Positions 5,948-12,316 of a stretch of 12,316 nt of DNA are shown one piece after another. Below the pieces are notes generated by a model. The model saw only the letters and a list, made by a program, of their open reading frames with translations, had not been told where the DNA came from and ran no database searches. This DNA comes from an uncultured Planctomycetaceae bacterium (GTDB taxonomy: Bacteria > Planctomycetota > Planctomycetia > Pirellulales > Thermoguttaceae). The DNA lies in assembly GCA_947307005.1 (NCBI GenBank), contig CAMZHY010000060.1, positions 1-12,316 of the forward strand, written 5' to 3'. The first letter of the stretch is position 1; every line of letters begins with the position of its first letter. The position numbers and the translations under genes were made by a program.

Positions 5948-7732
5948 TCATTCTTGACCGGGAAGCTGGAAGAGCGGGCCGGAATCGCCGCCCATGCCGC
6001 CGCGGAGGTTTTCCGGCTTGACAGCCGGCTGCGAAGCGGCCTTTTCCTCTTCTTCGGCGACCTGCTGCTCTTCGCCCGCTTCGGCGCGACGACGGGAAAG
6101 CGCGATCTTGCGCTCGCCGACTTCGACGCGAAGCACCATGACTTCGATCTCTTCGCCGACCTTGACGACGTCTTCCGGATTGTCGACCTTGTGATCGGCA
6201 AGCTCGGAAATGTGAAGGAGACCTTCAAGATCGTCCTCGAGGGAAACGAAAACGCCAAAGTTCGTGATCTTCGTGACCTTGCCCTTGACGATCTGGCCCG
6301 GACGGTACTTCTCCGGAATGCGCGTCGCCCACGGATCTTCGGTGAGCTGCTTGAGTCCGAGCGCGATGCGGCGGTTCTTCTTATCAACCGACGTCACGAC
6401 GCATTCGATCTCTTCGTTCTTGCGAACGACTTCGTTCGGATGCGTGATCTTGCGGACCCAGCTCATGTCGCTGATGTGAAGAAGCCCGTCGACGCCCTCT
6501 TCGAGCTCGACGAACGCGCCGTAGGTCGTGAGGTTGCGAACGACGCCCTTGACGCGAGAACCAACCGGAAATCTCTCGTCGACCGTCTCCCAAGGATTGT
6601 CCATCGTCTGCTTGAGTCCGAGGGAAATCTCCTGACGCTCCTTGTTGATCCCCAAAACGACGACGTCGATCTCGTCGCCGTTCGAAAGAATCTCGTTCGG
6701 ATGGTTGATGCGCTTCGTCCAGCTCATCTCGCTAATGTGAACGAGACCTTCGACGCCCTCTTCGAGCTTAACGAACGCGCCGTAGGACAGAACGTTGACG
6801 ACCGTGCCGTGAACGCGAGAACCGACCGGATACTTCTCTTCGACGCGCGCCCAAGGAGACGGCGTCATCTGCTTCAGACCGAGCGAAATCTTCTCTTTCT
6901 CATAGTCGATGTTGAGAACGACGACGTCGAGCTTCTGGTCGATCTTGACGACTTCGCGAGGATCGTTGACCCGACCCCAGCTCATGTCCGTGATGTGAAG
7001 GAGCCCGTCGATTCCGCCAAGGTCGATGAACGCGCCGAAGTCGGCGATGTTCTTGACCGTTCCGGTGCGAACCTGACCGACCTCGAGTTCGCGGAGGATC
7101 GCCGCCTTCTGCTCGCGACGCTCCTGCTCGATCAGATTGCGGCGGCTTACGACGATGTTGCGGCGCTGCGTGTCGATCTTAAGAATAACGCACTTGATCT
7201 CTTTGTCGATGAACTCGCTGATGTCGGCGGGACGACGAATGTCGACCTGACTCGCCGGAAGGAAGACGGAAACGCCGTCGACGTCGACGAGAAGCCCGCC
7301 CTTGATCTTCTTGGAAACCTTGCCCTCGACGACGTCGCCTTCTTTGACGTTCTCGATCATGCGGTTCCAGTTCTCGATCTTAGCCGCCTTGCGCTTGCTA
7401 AGAACGATCATGCCGCGCTGGGCGACTTCTTCCGACGTCATCGTGTCTTCCGTCTCTTCGACGAGAACCTTGACGATATCGCCCGGCTTCGGAGGCTCTT
7501 CGCCTTCTTCCCATTCGGAAAGAGGAATAGGGCCTTCGCTCTTCGACCCGACGTCGACGATCACGAAATCGTTTTCAATGCGGACGACGCGTCCTTCGAC
7601 GATCTTGTCGCGCTGAGGATCGGCGTCTTCGCCAATGAATTCGTTCAACGTCGCGTCGTCGATATTGAAATCGTCGTCGTTGAAGTCGTCGCCGTTATTG
7701 TCCAGACCGCGGATGAGAATACGATTAACCAC
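5948..7732 (-). CDS. rpsA: 30S ribosomal protein S1, six S1 domains, 594 aa
   Basis: Six OB-fold S1 RNA-binding repeats lie in order at about residues 43-113, 131-197, 217-287, 302-374, 389-461 and 478-547. Repeats 3 to 6 carry the canonical 'G.V..I..FGAFV.L..G.EGLLHISEMSW' pattern, and domains 3-5 end in 'ISLGLKQ'. Domains 1 and 2 are divergent, as expected for the ribosome-docking part of S1. The protein binds mRNA leaders on the 30S subunit and helps initiation. An acidic Asp/Asn-rich N-terminal extension (about 1-40) and a Glu/Ala/Gly tail (about 550-594) flank the domains. The start is GTG at 7732 with AGGGA 8 nt upstream; no ATG lies nearby. The gene uses no TTA, CTA or TCA codon, which leaves the antisense frame open throughout. 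It is monocistronic, with its own terminator and a structured leader. Confidence 0.97.
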   Translation of the reverse strand: MVNRILIRGLDNNGDDFNDDDFNIDDATLNEFIGEDADPQRDKIVEGRVVRIENDFVIVDVGSKSEGPIPLSEWEEGEEPPKPGDIVKVLVEETEDTMTSEEVAQRGMIVLSKRKAAKIENWNRMIENVKEGDVVEGKVSKKIKGGLLVDVDGVSVFLPASQVDIRRPADISEFIDKEIKCVILKIDTQRRNIVVSRRNLIEQERREQKAAILRELEVGQVRTGTVKNIADFGAFIDLGGIDGLLHITDMSWGRVNDPREVVKIDQKLDVVVLNIDYEKEKISLGLKQMTPSPWARVEEKYPVGSRVHGTVVNVLSYGAFVKLEEGVEGLVHISEMSWTKRINHPNEILSNGDEIDVVVLGINKERQEISLGLKQTMDNPWETVDERFPVGSRVKGVVRNLTTYGAFVELEEGVDGLLHISDMSWVRKITHPNEVVRKNEEIECVVTSVDKKNRRIALGLKQLTEDPWATRIPEKYRPGQIVKGKVTKITNFGVFVSLEDDLEGLLHISELADHKVDNPEDVVKVGEEIEVMVLRVEVGERKIALSRRRAEAGEEQQVAEEEEKAASQPAVKPENLRGGMGGDSGPLFQLPGQE

Positions 7733-7765
7733 AACTAAATTCCCTATAACTGGGCGTCTTTACCC

Positions 7766-7821
7766 GGCCCGCGTTTCGCGTCAAAAAACACGCGATCGAC
7801 TCTCGTCGCAGGACGCGGGCC
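7766..7821 (-). ncRNA. Predicted three-way-junction RNA in the rpsA leader
   Basis: On the minus strand, a perfect 9-bp outer helix (GGCCCGCGT at 7813-7821 with ACGCGGGCC at 7766-7774) encloses two hairpins. One is CGAC-GAGA-GTCG with a GNRA-type tetraloop; the other is CGCGT-N8-ACGCG. The element ends 33 nt before the GTG start of rpsA. S1 represses its own translation through leader structure in Escherichia coli, so an autoregulatory role is a reasonable inference. No known cis-element class is recognised. Confidence 0.5.
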
Positions 7822-8006
7822 CCAAATAAAAAACGGGGTGAATAAAAGCGCCTTGTTCGCAGGAACGCGAACGGCGCGTAAACAAGCGAAGCCTCGCCGC
7901 CTCGACAAAAGCCGAACGTCGCGAAAATCTCCGCGCCAAAATATGCCTTTGCAGAACGAGACTCGATTCCGAAACTCGACCGCTCATCATACAAATCAAC
8001 CTATAC
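7822..8006. other. Rest of the rpsA leader region, no gene
   Basis: No supported gene. Open frames across this divergent region lack ribosome binding sites and motifs. It contains an exact reverse-strand copy of AAGGCGCTTTT (7844-7854), the core of the repeats upstream of the GH32 gene. It also contains a 6-bp inverted repeat GTTCGC/GCGAAC (7855-7860 and 7867-7872), enclosed by CTTGTT (7853-7858, overlapping its left arm) and AACAAG (7881-7886). Confidence 0.4.
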
Positions 8007-8034
8007 ATTTTACAGAAATCGTCGTTCCGTTCAA
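8007..8034 (-). promoter_or_regulatory. Candidate rpsA promoter
   Basis: On the minus strand, TTGAAC (8029-8034 on plus) and TAAAAT (8007-8012) are 16 bp apart. Transcription would start near 8000 and give a leader of about 270 nt containing the three-way-junction candidate. Other A/T-rich hexamers in the region cannot be excluded. Confidence 0.4.
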
Positions 8035-8135
8035 GACGGGGTCCTGTTAAAAACGTCAAAAAAATTAGGATTTACACAATGTTCCGCCTTTAAGCGTTCC
8101 TTTTCGACAATTCTGTCGGCGCGGCAAAAGCGCGC

Positions 8136-8164
8136 TTGACGCGTTTCCCGTCATTTGCTATCCT
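8136..8164 (+). promoter_or_regulatory. Sigma70-type promoter of the outer-membrane protein gene
   Basis: TTGACG at 8136-8141 and TATCCT at 8159-8164 are separated by exactly 17 bp. A small inverted repeat GCGCG-N7-CGCGC (8119-8135) abuts the -35 and could be an operator. The start near 8171 would leave about 80 nt before the ATG at 8253. Probably also transcribes rsmE. Confidence 0.65.
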
Positions 8165-8252
8165 CCGCCTGGTCGCGTCATGGAGGATTGCGACTTTAAG
8201 AAGAAAAATCTATTCCGCGCGGAGCGGACGTTATATACAGGAAGTCGTCATA

Positions 8253-9539
8253 ATGCGCTCTTTACCGGTCGTTCGTCGGCTATGTCTCGTCGTCGCGCTG
8301 TGTCTATCCGCGTCCTTTTTCCTCGCGGTTCGAAATGCGAGCGCGGACGAATTCGGCTGGCGCTTCCTTTCGGCGCCGACCCCTCGGACCTCGATCGGCG
8401 ACGATCTCCCATTCGACGGCGATGAAGAATTCGTCGTCGTCTCCATTCCGGCGGACGACGACGACGAGACGCTCGCTCTCCCGTCGCGCCCCGTCTCGGG
8501 GTTCCTCGCCGCGTGCCTCGGCGACGACGTCGTCTATCGCGGTCAGAGCGCCAACTCGATCATCCCGCCTGCGGAATCGCCGACCTCCACCTCGACGATC
8601 GGCTCTTCGTCCATTTCGAACGCGACCTCAAGCGTGATCGCGCCTCCCGTCGTCGGAAACGACGAGCCGTTCGACCCGAAACCAATCACGCCCTCCAACG
8701 GCGAGCCGACGACCTTCCAGAAGATTTTCAAATACCGTCAAGAAATCTCGGGATACTATATGTTCATCCCGCGCGGCAAAAAGAACGGCCTCGGAACGCA
8801 CGAACTCAACGCGAGACTCCTCTTCGCGATCCCGTGTAAGACGATGCAGAGCGTCAACAACATGAACAACGGATATTTCCTGTTAACGCCGAACTTCACC
8901 TACGATTACCTCGAGCTTTCGAAAAACTTCAAGGGCGGACACGAAAACTTTTTCGACGCGGGACTCACGACGACGTTCCTCGCGAACTACAACGACCTCG
9001 AGGCTCACGTCGATTTCTCGATCGGAGTCGGCGCGTCTTTTCATCGGGTTACGAGCAAGGCGATCTACTTTAAGGGTCGCGCCGAAATCGGCCTCCCGAT
9101 CGACAACGAAAAACAAGTCAAAGTCTTCGGCGGCGTCGCGTATTACGACGCGCTTAAATACAAGCTCGTTCCGATCGCCGGACTCGACTACGCTCCGAAC
9201 CCTCAAAACCGTCTGAGAATCGCGTTTCCCAATCCCCGATGGGATCACTATCTTACGAAAGTCAACGACACGGACTGGTGGCTCTTCGTTCACGGCGATA
9301 TCACGAGCCAGCGATGGCTCGCTTACGACTCGGAATGGACGATCAAGGGGAAGCACACGTTCGTCATCGATAACAGCGACTATAAGGTCGGCGTCGGCGC
9401 CTCGTTCGACTGCCCGACGCGTCTGCGCGGCTCTTTTGAAGTCGGCGGCGCTTTCGGACGCGAAATGAGAGCGAAGGGCTTCGGAAAATTCTACTCCCCG
9501 AGAAACGCCGTCTACCTTAAAGTCGGACTTCTATACTGA
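8253..9539 (+). CDS. Exported outer-membrane beta-barrel protein, DUF6268-like, 428 aa
   Basis: The ATG at 8253 is chosen over an upstream TTG because the TTG is part of the -35 hexamer. This ATG has AGGAAG 8 nt upstream and begins a signal peptide (two Arg pairs, a long hydrophobic core, cleavage after 'NASA'). Residues about 35-160 are low-complexity: acidic Asp/Glu clusters, then a Ser/Thr/Pro-rich stretch, probably a disordered linker. From about 160 onwards the chain alternates polar and aromatic/hydrophobic residues in strand-length runs, for example 'YFLLTPNFTYDYLEL' and 'KVGVGASFDCP'. It ends in '...YLKVGLLY', with the terminal aromatic typical of outer-membrane barrels. The pattern resembles DUF6268-type barrels common in Planctomycetota; that family call is from memory. 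No substrate or partner can be inferred. rsmE follows after 49 nt. Confidence 0.75.
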   Translation: MRSLPVVRRLCLVVALCLSASFFLAVRNASADEFGWRFLSAPTPRTSIGDDLPFDGDEEFVVVSIPADDDDETLALPSRPVSGFLAACLGDDVVYRGQSANSIIPPAESPTSTSTIGSSSISNATSSVIAPPVVGNDEPFDPKPITPSNGEPTTFQKIFKYRQEISGYYMFIPRGKKNGLGTHELNARLLFAIPCKTMQSVNNMNNGYFLLTPNFTYDYLELSKNFKGGHENFFDAGLTTTFLANYNDLEAHVDFSIGVGASFHRVTSKAIYFKGRAEIGLPIDNEKQVKVFGGVAYYDALKYKLVPIAGLDYAPNPQNRLRIAFPNPRWDHYLTKVNDTDWWLFVHGDITSQRWLAYDSEWTIKGKHTFVIDNSDYKVGVGASFDCPTRLRGSFEVGGAFGREMRAKGFGKFYSPRNAVYLKVGLLY

Positions 9540-9588
9540 CGCGCAGCCTTTTCCCGCGCGTGCGACGGCGCCAAAGACGGAGACGAAA

Positions 9589-10419
9589 ATGAGCGATTTA
9601 TATTTCGTCGCGCCTGAAAACAGAACCGCGCTGCGTCAAGGACGAGGAATCCTGACGGGCGCGGAAGCGCGACATCTATCGAAAGTCATGCGCGGCAAAC
9701 CGGGGGACGAGGTCGCGCTCTTCGACGGTTCCGGCCGCGAATATCGCGCCAAAATTCTGACCGTTGGTCGCGACGCCGTCGAACTCGAAATTCTCGAAAC
9801 GCGCGACGACGACCGCGAGCCCGACGTCGCCGCGACGGCGCTCCTCGCGCTCCCGAAGGGCGATCGCCAGAAATGGGCGGTTGAAAAACTCTGCGAACTC
9901 GGCGTTCGGCGCGTCGTTCCGCTCGACTGTCGACGTTCCGACGTTAAATTCGACGACGGCGTCCGCGAAAGGCTCGAACGCTACGCGCTCGAGGCGTCAA
10001 AACAGTGCGGACGGCTCCGACTCATGTCGATTACGCCGTCGATCGCAGTTTCAGAACTCGCCGCATTCGCGGAAATTCTCGACGCTCGCCTTGGAAACGC
10101 GACGTCCCTTTCGCCCCTCGCGCTCAAACTCCAAAAACGCTTCGACGGCTTCAACCTCTTCGACGAATTCCACCCCGGCGACGACGCGCTCCGAGTCGTC
10201 GCGCACCCGCGTTCCGACGGAGACTTCGGACAACTCGGTTTTAGCGAGCTGATTCGTTCCCGCGAGGGACGCGTTCCGCGCGGGGTTCTCGCGGCGATCG
10301 GGCCTGCGGGCGGCTTTTCCGCCGACGAGGTTCAGACGGCGATCGACCTCGGGCGGCAGGTCTATCGCGTCGAAACGGCGGCGATAGTAACCGCCGCGCT
10401 CTTTCTTCATTTGACCTGA
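9589..10419 (+). CDS. rsmE: 16S rRNA (uracil1498-N3)-methyltransferase RsmE, 276 aa
   Basis: Methylates N3 of U1498 in 16S rRNA using S-adenosylmethionine, on assembled 30S subunits. The N-terminal PUA-like part includes 'HLSKVMRGKPGDEVALFDG' (about residues 29-47). The SPOUT-fold part begins at 'LPKGDRQKWAVEKLCELGV', a diagnostic RsmE motif, and continues with 'ALEASKQCGRLRL'. The C-terminal knot has GPAGGF (residues 238-243; GPEGGF is more usual) followed by 'VETAA', the SAM-binding region. It is about 30 residues longer than many homologues, with the extra length around residues 165-230 between the SPOUT halves. The start ATG has GGAG about 6 nt upstream. Likely co-transcribed with the preceding barrel gene and ended by the following terminator; the two functions are unrelated. 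Confidence 0.95.
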   Translation: MSDLYFVAPENRTALRQGRGILTGAEARHLSKVMRGKPGDEVALFDGSGREYRAKILTVGRDAVELEILETRDDDREPDVAATALLALPKGDRQKWAVEKLCELGVRRVVPLDCRRSDVKFDDGVRERLERYALEASKQCGRLRLMSITPSIAVSELAAFAEILDARLGNATSLSPLALKLQKRFDGFNLFDEFHPGDDALRVVAHPRSDGDFGQLGFSELIRSREGRVPRGVLAAIGPAGGFSADEVQTAIDLGRQVYRVETAAIVTAALFLHLT

Positions 10420-10426
10420 TTCGGAA

Positions 10427-10459
10427 GGCGCGGCGCGTCTTGACGCCGCGCCCCTTTTT
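10427..10459 (+). terminator. Intrinsic terminator after rsmE
   Basis: A perfect 9-bp stem GGCGCGGCG/CGCCGCGCC (10427-10435 and 10444-10452), an 8-nt loop, then CC and five T residues. It starts 7 nt after the rsmE stop and makes the next gene a separate transcription unit. Confidence 0.8.
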
Positions 10460-10465
10460 CGCCAC

Positions 10466-10522
10466 AATGACGATCGTCGTTAAGGCGCGCGGGGCGCGTC
10501 TTCGTTTTGTATTCGGACGAAT
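10466..10522. promoter_or_regulatory. Palindromes in the exbD upstream region
   Basis: A 16-bp near-palindrome AATGACGATCGTCGTT (10466-10481, one mismatched pair) and a 12-bp dyad ATTCG-GA-CGAAT (10511-10522) lie in the short gap before exbD. The second ends 10 nt before the ATG, where a Shine-Dalgarno sequence would normally be; none is seen. A role as operators or as a translational hairpin is inferred. No clear -35/-10 pair was found. Confidence 0.3.
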
Positions 10523-10532
10523 TTAAACCGTC

Positions 10533-10988
10533 ATGAAAGAGCCGATCCAATCCGCCGCAAACGAGCCGCCGGAACTCAATCTGACGTCGATGATCGACGT
10601 CATTTTCCTGCTCCTCATTTTTTTCGTCTGCACCGCCGATTTCCGCGAGCCGGAGAAGACGCTGCCGACGAATTTAACGCTTCCGGGCGCGATTGCGAGC
10701 GAAACGGTTCCTCAGCGCGACCGCGACCTCGGCAAGATCGTCGTTAGGCTCTTCGTCGCGCCCAACCGTCAAACGACGTATTCCGTCGACGGCAAGCGCG
10801 TCGCGTCGCTCGCCGAAGTCGAAGCGATTCTCGAATCGTTGAGCGAAATCGATACGAACACGCCGGTCGTCGTCGCGCCGGAACGCGACGTTCCTCTTGA
10901 ACGAGTCCTCGACGTTTACGACTGTTCGCGCCGCGTCGGACTCGGCAAAATTAAATTCGCCGCGTCCCAAGAGGCGCTCGCGCTCTAA
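10533..10988 (+). CDS. exbD: ExbD/TolR family biopolymer transport protein, 151 aa
   Basis: A short cytosolic N-terminus is followed by the classic 'LNLTSMIDVIFLLLIFF' motif. This comprises a single membrane helix (about residues 20-37) with the conserved proton-pathway aspartate at Asp22. A periplasmic domain of about 110 residues follows. The length and the C-terminal '...VVVAPERDVPLERVLDVYDCSRRVGLGKIKFA' ending are normal for ExbD. Family members work with an ExbB/TolQ/MotA-type channel protein to couple the proton gradient to outer-membrane work. No ExbB-like gene is in the window; upstream is rsmE and a terminator. It may pair with a subunit encoded elsewhere. The start lacks an obvious ribosome binding site. 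The next gene begins 38 nt downstream on the same strand, so co-transcription is likely. Confidence 0.93.
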   Translation: MKEPIQSAANEPPELNLTSMIDVIFLLLIFFVCTADFREPEKTLPTNLTLPGAIASETVPQRDRDLGKIVVRLFVAPNRQTTYSVDGKRVASLAEVEAILESLSEIDTNTPVVVAPERDVPLERVLDVYDCSRRVGLGKIKFAASQEALAL

Positions 10989-11026
10989 CCTTTGTTTCCC
11001 TTTGCCTTCCGCGCGGAGCGACGTCA

Positions 11027-12316
11027 ATGGCAGGCGTTTTCATTCGATTCAAATTATCGGTCTTCGTCGCGCTCGTTCTCTCGGCGAGCGTCGCGTCGAG
11101 CCTTCGCGCCGACGCGCCCGACGCCGCGTGGCGCCCGGTCGCAAACGATCCGTTTGCGTTTTCGCTTAATCTCTCCGAATCGCTCTTGAATCGCGGCGTC
11201 CCCTCGCTCGCCGTCGGCGAACTCGAGAGAATCGAAGAATCGGCGAAGAACGCGTCCGAGGACGATCGACGCCGCTTCGGCGCCCTTGCGATTCGCGCCG
11301 CGATCGAGTCCGCCAATCTCGAAACGCAATCAGGCCGCGACGAGGCGGCGCGCCGGATCGCGCGGATTCGAGACCTTGTCGAAGGTCCCGATTTCCGTAA
11401 GGACAATTTCGAATTCTTCGCGGCGGCGGAAACGCTCTCCGACTCCGACAAACGCTACGCGCTCGCGCTCGCAAGGGCTTTTTACACGCTCGGGACGCTC
11501 GAGCTTGAATTTCGCGACGATCCCAACTCGGCGCCGCAATCCGCCGCGCTCGACTCCGCGCTGGAACTCACCAAGAATCTCGCGCGATCTCTCCCGCCAA
11601 AGGACGCGAACCCCTTCCTATATTGGCACGCCAAATCGACGCTCGCCAATCTCGCCAATCCCGACCGCGTCGCCCAAGCGGAAAAATTCGCCGCCGCGCT
11701 GCAAAAAAGTTCGCGCGACGAGCGCGACGCGTTCTGGTTTTTCGCGGCGACGCTTCTCGTCGAGACCGCGCGCGCCTCGGGCGACCTCGAACTCGCCTCC
11801 AAACGCCTCGCCGCAACGCTCGGCGCGCTTAAATCGCGCGCCGACGATCCCGACGCGCCCCGCGAAATCGCCGCCGCGCTCGTCGCGCTGGAAATCAAGC
11901 TCCTTCAGGCGGAAGGGAAAGAAAAGGACGCGCTCCGTCAGGCGACGCAAGACGCCGATCTTCTCGACGCTCCTTTCCCCGAAAACTCAAAACGCCTCGA
12001 CGAAACCTTCGACGATCCTTTCGACGAGCTCAACCTCGCCCGCGCCGAACTCTATTGGCGCGTCGTTCCCAAGACGCCGACGCGCCAGGAACTTGAACAA
12101 GACGCCCCCGACGACGGAACGCCGCGCCTCGACCGCGAAACGCTCGTCGAAGAAGCGCGCCGCGTCTCGCGACTCGTCGGCGCCAACGCGGCGCGCGCGC
12201 GTTCTCGGAGACTAGCGAAGGCGGCGGGCGAAACTTCGGGAGACTGGCGAACGATTGAACTCGCCGCGCAAGAGGCGTTTCTCTCCGAGCGCTGGCGCGA
12301 CGCGCTCGACGCGTAC
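11027..12316 (+). CDS. Exported alanine-rich helical (TPR-like) protein, 3' end outside window
   Basis: The frame is open from the ATG at 11027 to the right edge (430 codons, no stop), so the C-terminus is missing. GGAG lies 8 nt before the start. The N-terminus is a signal peptide ('FIRFKLSVFVALVLSASVA', cleavage near Leu-Arg-Ala/Asp). The remainder is almost entirely predicted helix: Ala/Glu/Arg/Leu-rich segments of about 30-40 residues, for example 'SLAVGELERIEESAKNA' and 'ARIRDLVEGPDF', spaced like degenerate tetratricopeptide repeats. I cannot fit a strict TPR consensus. It follows exbD by 38 nt and is probably in the same operon. Large repeat proteins beside ExbD occur in envelope transport loci, so a periplasmic scaffold role linked to ExbD is an inference. 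Confidence 0.8.
   Translation, partial: MAGVFIRFKLSVFVALVLSASVASSLRADAPDAAWRPVANDPFAFSLNLSESLLNRGVPSLAVGELERIEESAKNASEDDRRRFGALAIRAAIESANLETQSGRDEAARRIARIRDLVEGPDFRKDNFEFFAAAETLSDSDKRYALALARAFYTLGTLELEFRDDPNSAPQSAALDSALELTKNLARSLPPKDANPFLYWHAKSTLANLANPDRVAQAEKFAAALQKSSRDERDAFWFFAATLLVETARASGDLELASKRLAATLGALKSRADDPDAPREIAAALVALEIKLLQAEGKEKDALRQATQDADLLDAPFPENSKRLDETFDDPFDELNLARAELYWRVVPKTPTRQELEQDAPDDGTPRLDRETLVEEARRVSRLVGANAARARSRRLAKAAGETSGDWRTIELAAQEAFLSERWRDALDAY

Noticed and set aside
5954..7738. 594-codon plus-strand open frame covering all of rpsA
   Set aside because: Its codons are the exact reverse complements of the rpsA codons. It is open only because rpsA uses no TTA, CTA or TCA. 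It has no ribosome binding site and no family resemblance, while the minus strand gives six clear S1 domains.
7781..8059. Small frames on both strands in the rpsA/barrel divergent region
   Set aside because: No ribosome binding sites or recognisable motifs; they overlap promoters and the structured leader.
8136..8252. N-terminal extension of the barrel protein from a TTG at 8136
   Set aside because: That TTG is part of the -35 hexamer, and the extension would bury the signal peptide. The ATG at 8253 has a good ribosome binding site.
9540..9560. Hairpin CGCGC/GCGCG between the barrel gene and rsmE as a terminator
   Set aside because: Only 5 bp with an 11-nt loop and no following T-run; read-through into rsmE is more likely.
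11286..12215. 309-codon plus-strand frame inside the last gene
   Set aside because: Highly Arg/Ser/Pro-rich, typical of an out-of-frame reading in this codon bias. The frame from 11027 has a ribosome binding site, a signal peptide and balanced composition.
1..12316. CRISPR arrays, insertion sequences, integrases, toxin-antitoxin or defence genes
   Set aside because: No regularly spaced repeats, no terminal inverted repeats with a transposase, and no recognisable protein of these classes in any frame examined.

Overview
The window looks like a bacterial chromosome segment, most likely from a member of the Planctomycetota. This is an inference from gene content: an exported LamG-GH32 protein, a six-domain S1 protein, a DUF6268-like outer-membrane barrel, and ExbD followed by an exported helical protein. 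Strong GC-rich codon bias (heavy in GTC, GAC, CGC and GCG) fits. No 16S or other decisive marker is present.

Layout, left to right. (1) A minus-strand SPFH/zinc-ribbon gene of the YdjI type (COG4260) runs off the left edge. It is visibly more AT-rich than most of the window. (2) An approximately 660-bp intergenic region carries operator-like repeats and a good sigma70-type promoter. It leads into a plus-strand exported GH32-type glycoside hydrolase of 785 residues. (3) A convergent minus-strand gene of the 'MGLDMY' hypothetical family (203 aa) ends in its own terminator. Upstream of it is a 700-bp stretch with a probable small frameshifted gene, and then a minus-strand tRNA-Arg(UCG) with a very clear intrinsic terminator. 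(4) Minus-strand rpsA (six S1 domains) has its own terminator and a GTG start. A potential three-way-junction RNA lies in its leader. (5) Divergent from rpsA, a strong promoter drives an exported outer-membrane-barrel protein, followed 49 nt later by rsmE (16S rRNA m3U1498 methyltransferase) and an intrinsic terminator. (6) An ExbD/TolR-type energy-transduction protein comes next, followed 38 nt later by a long exported alanine-rich helical protein cut by the right edge.

The central and right parts hold housekeeping genes (rpsA, tRNA, rsmE) mixed with cell-envelope genes. The left third holds more variable genes. I found no CRISPR array, transposase, integrase or defence island. The points most worth a second look are the apparent loss of the GH32 acid/base glutamate, the structured rpsA leader, the tandem 19-bp elements before the GH32 promoter, and the frameshifted small gene.
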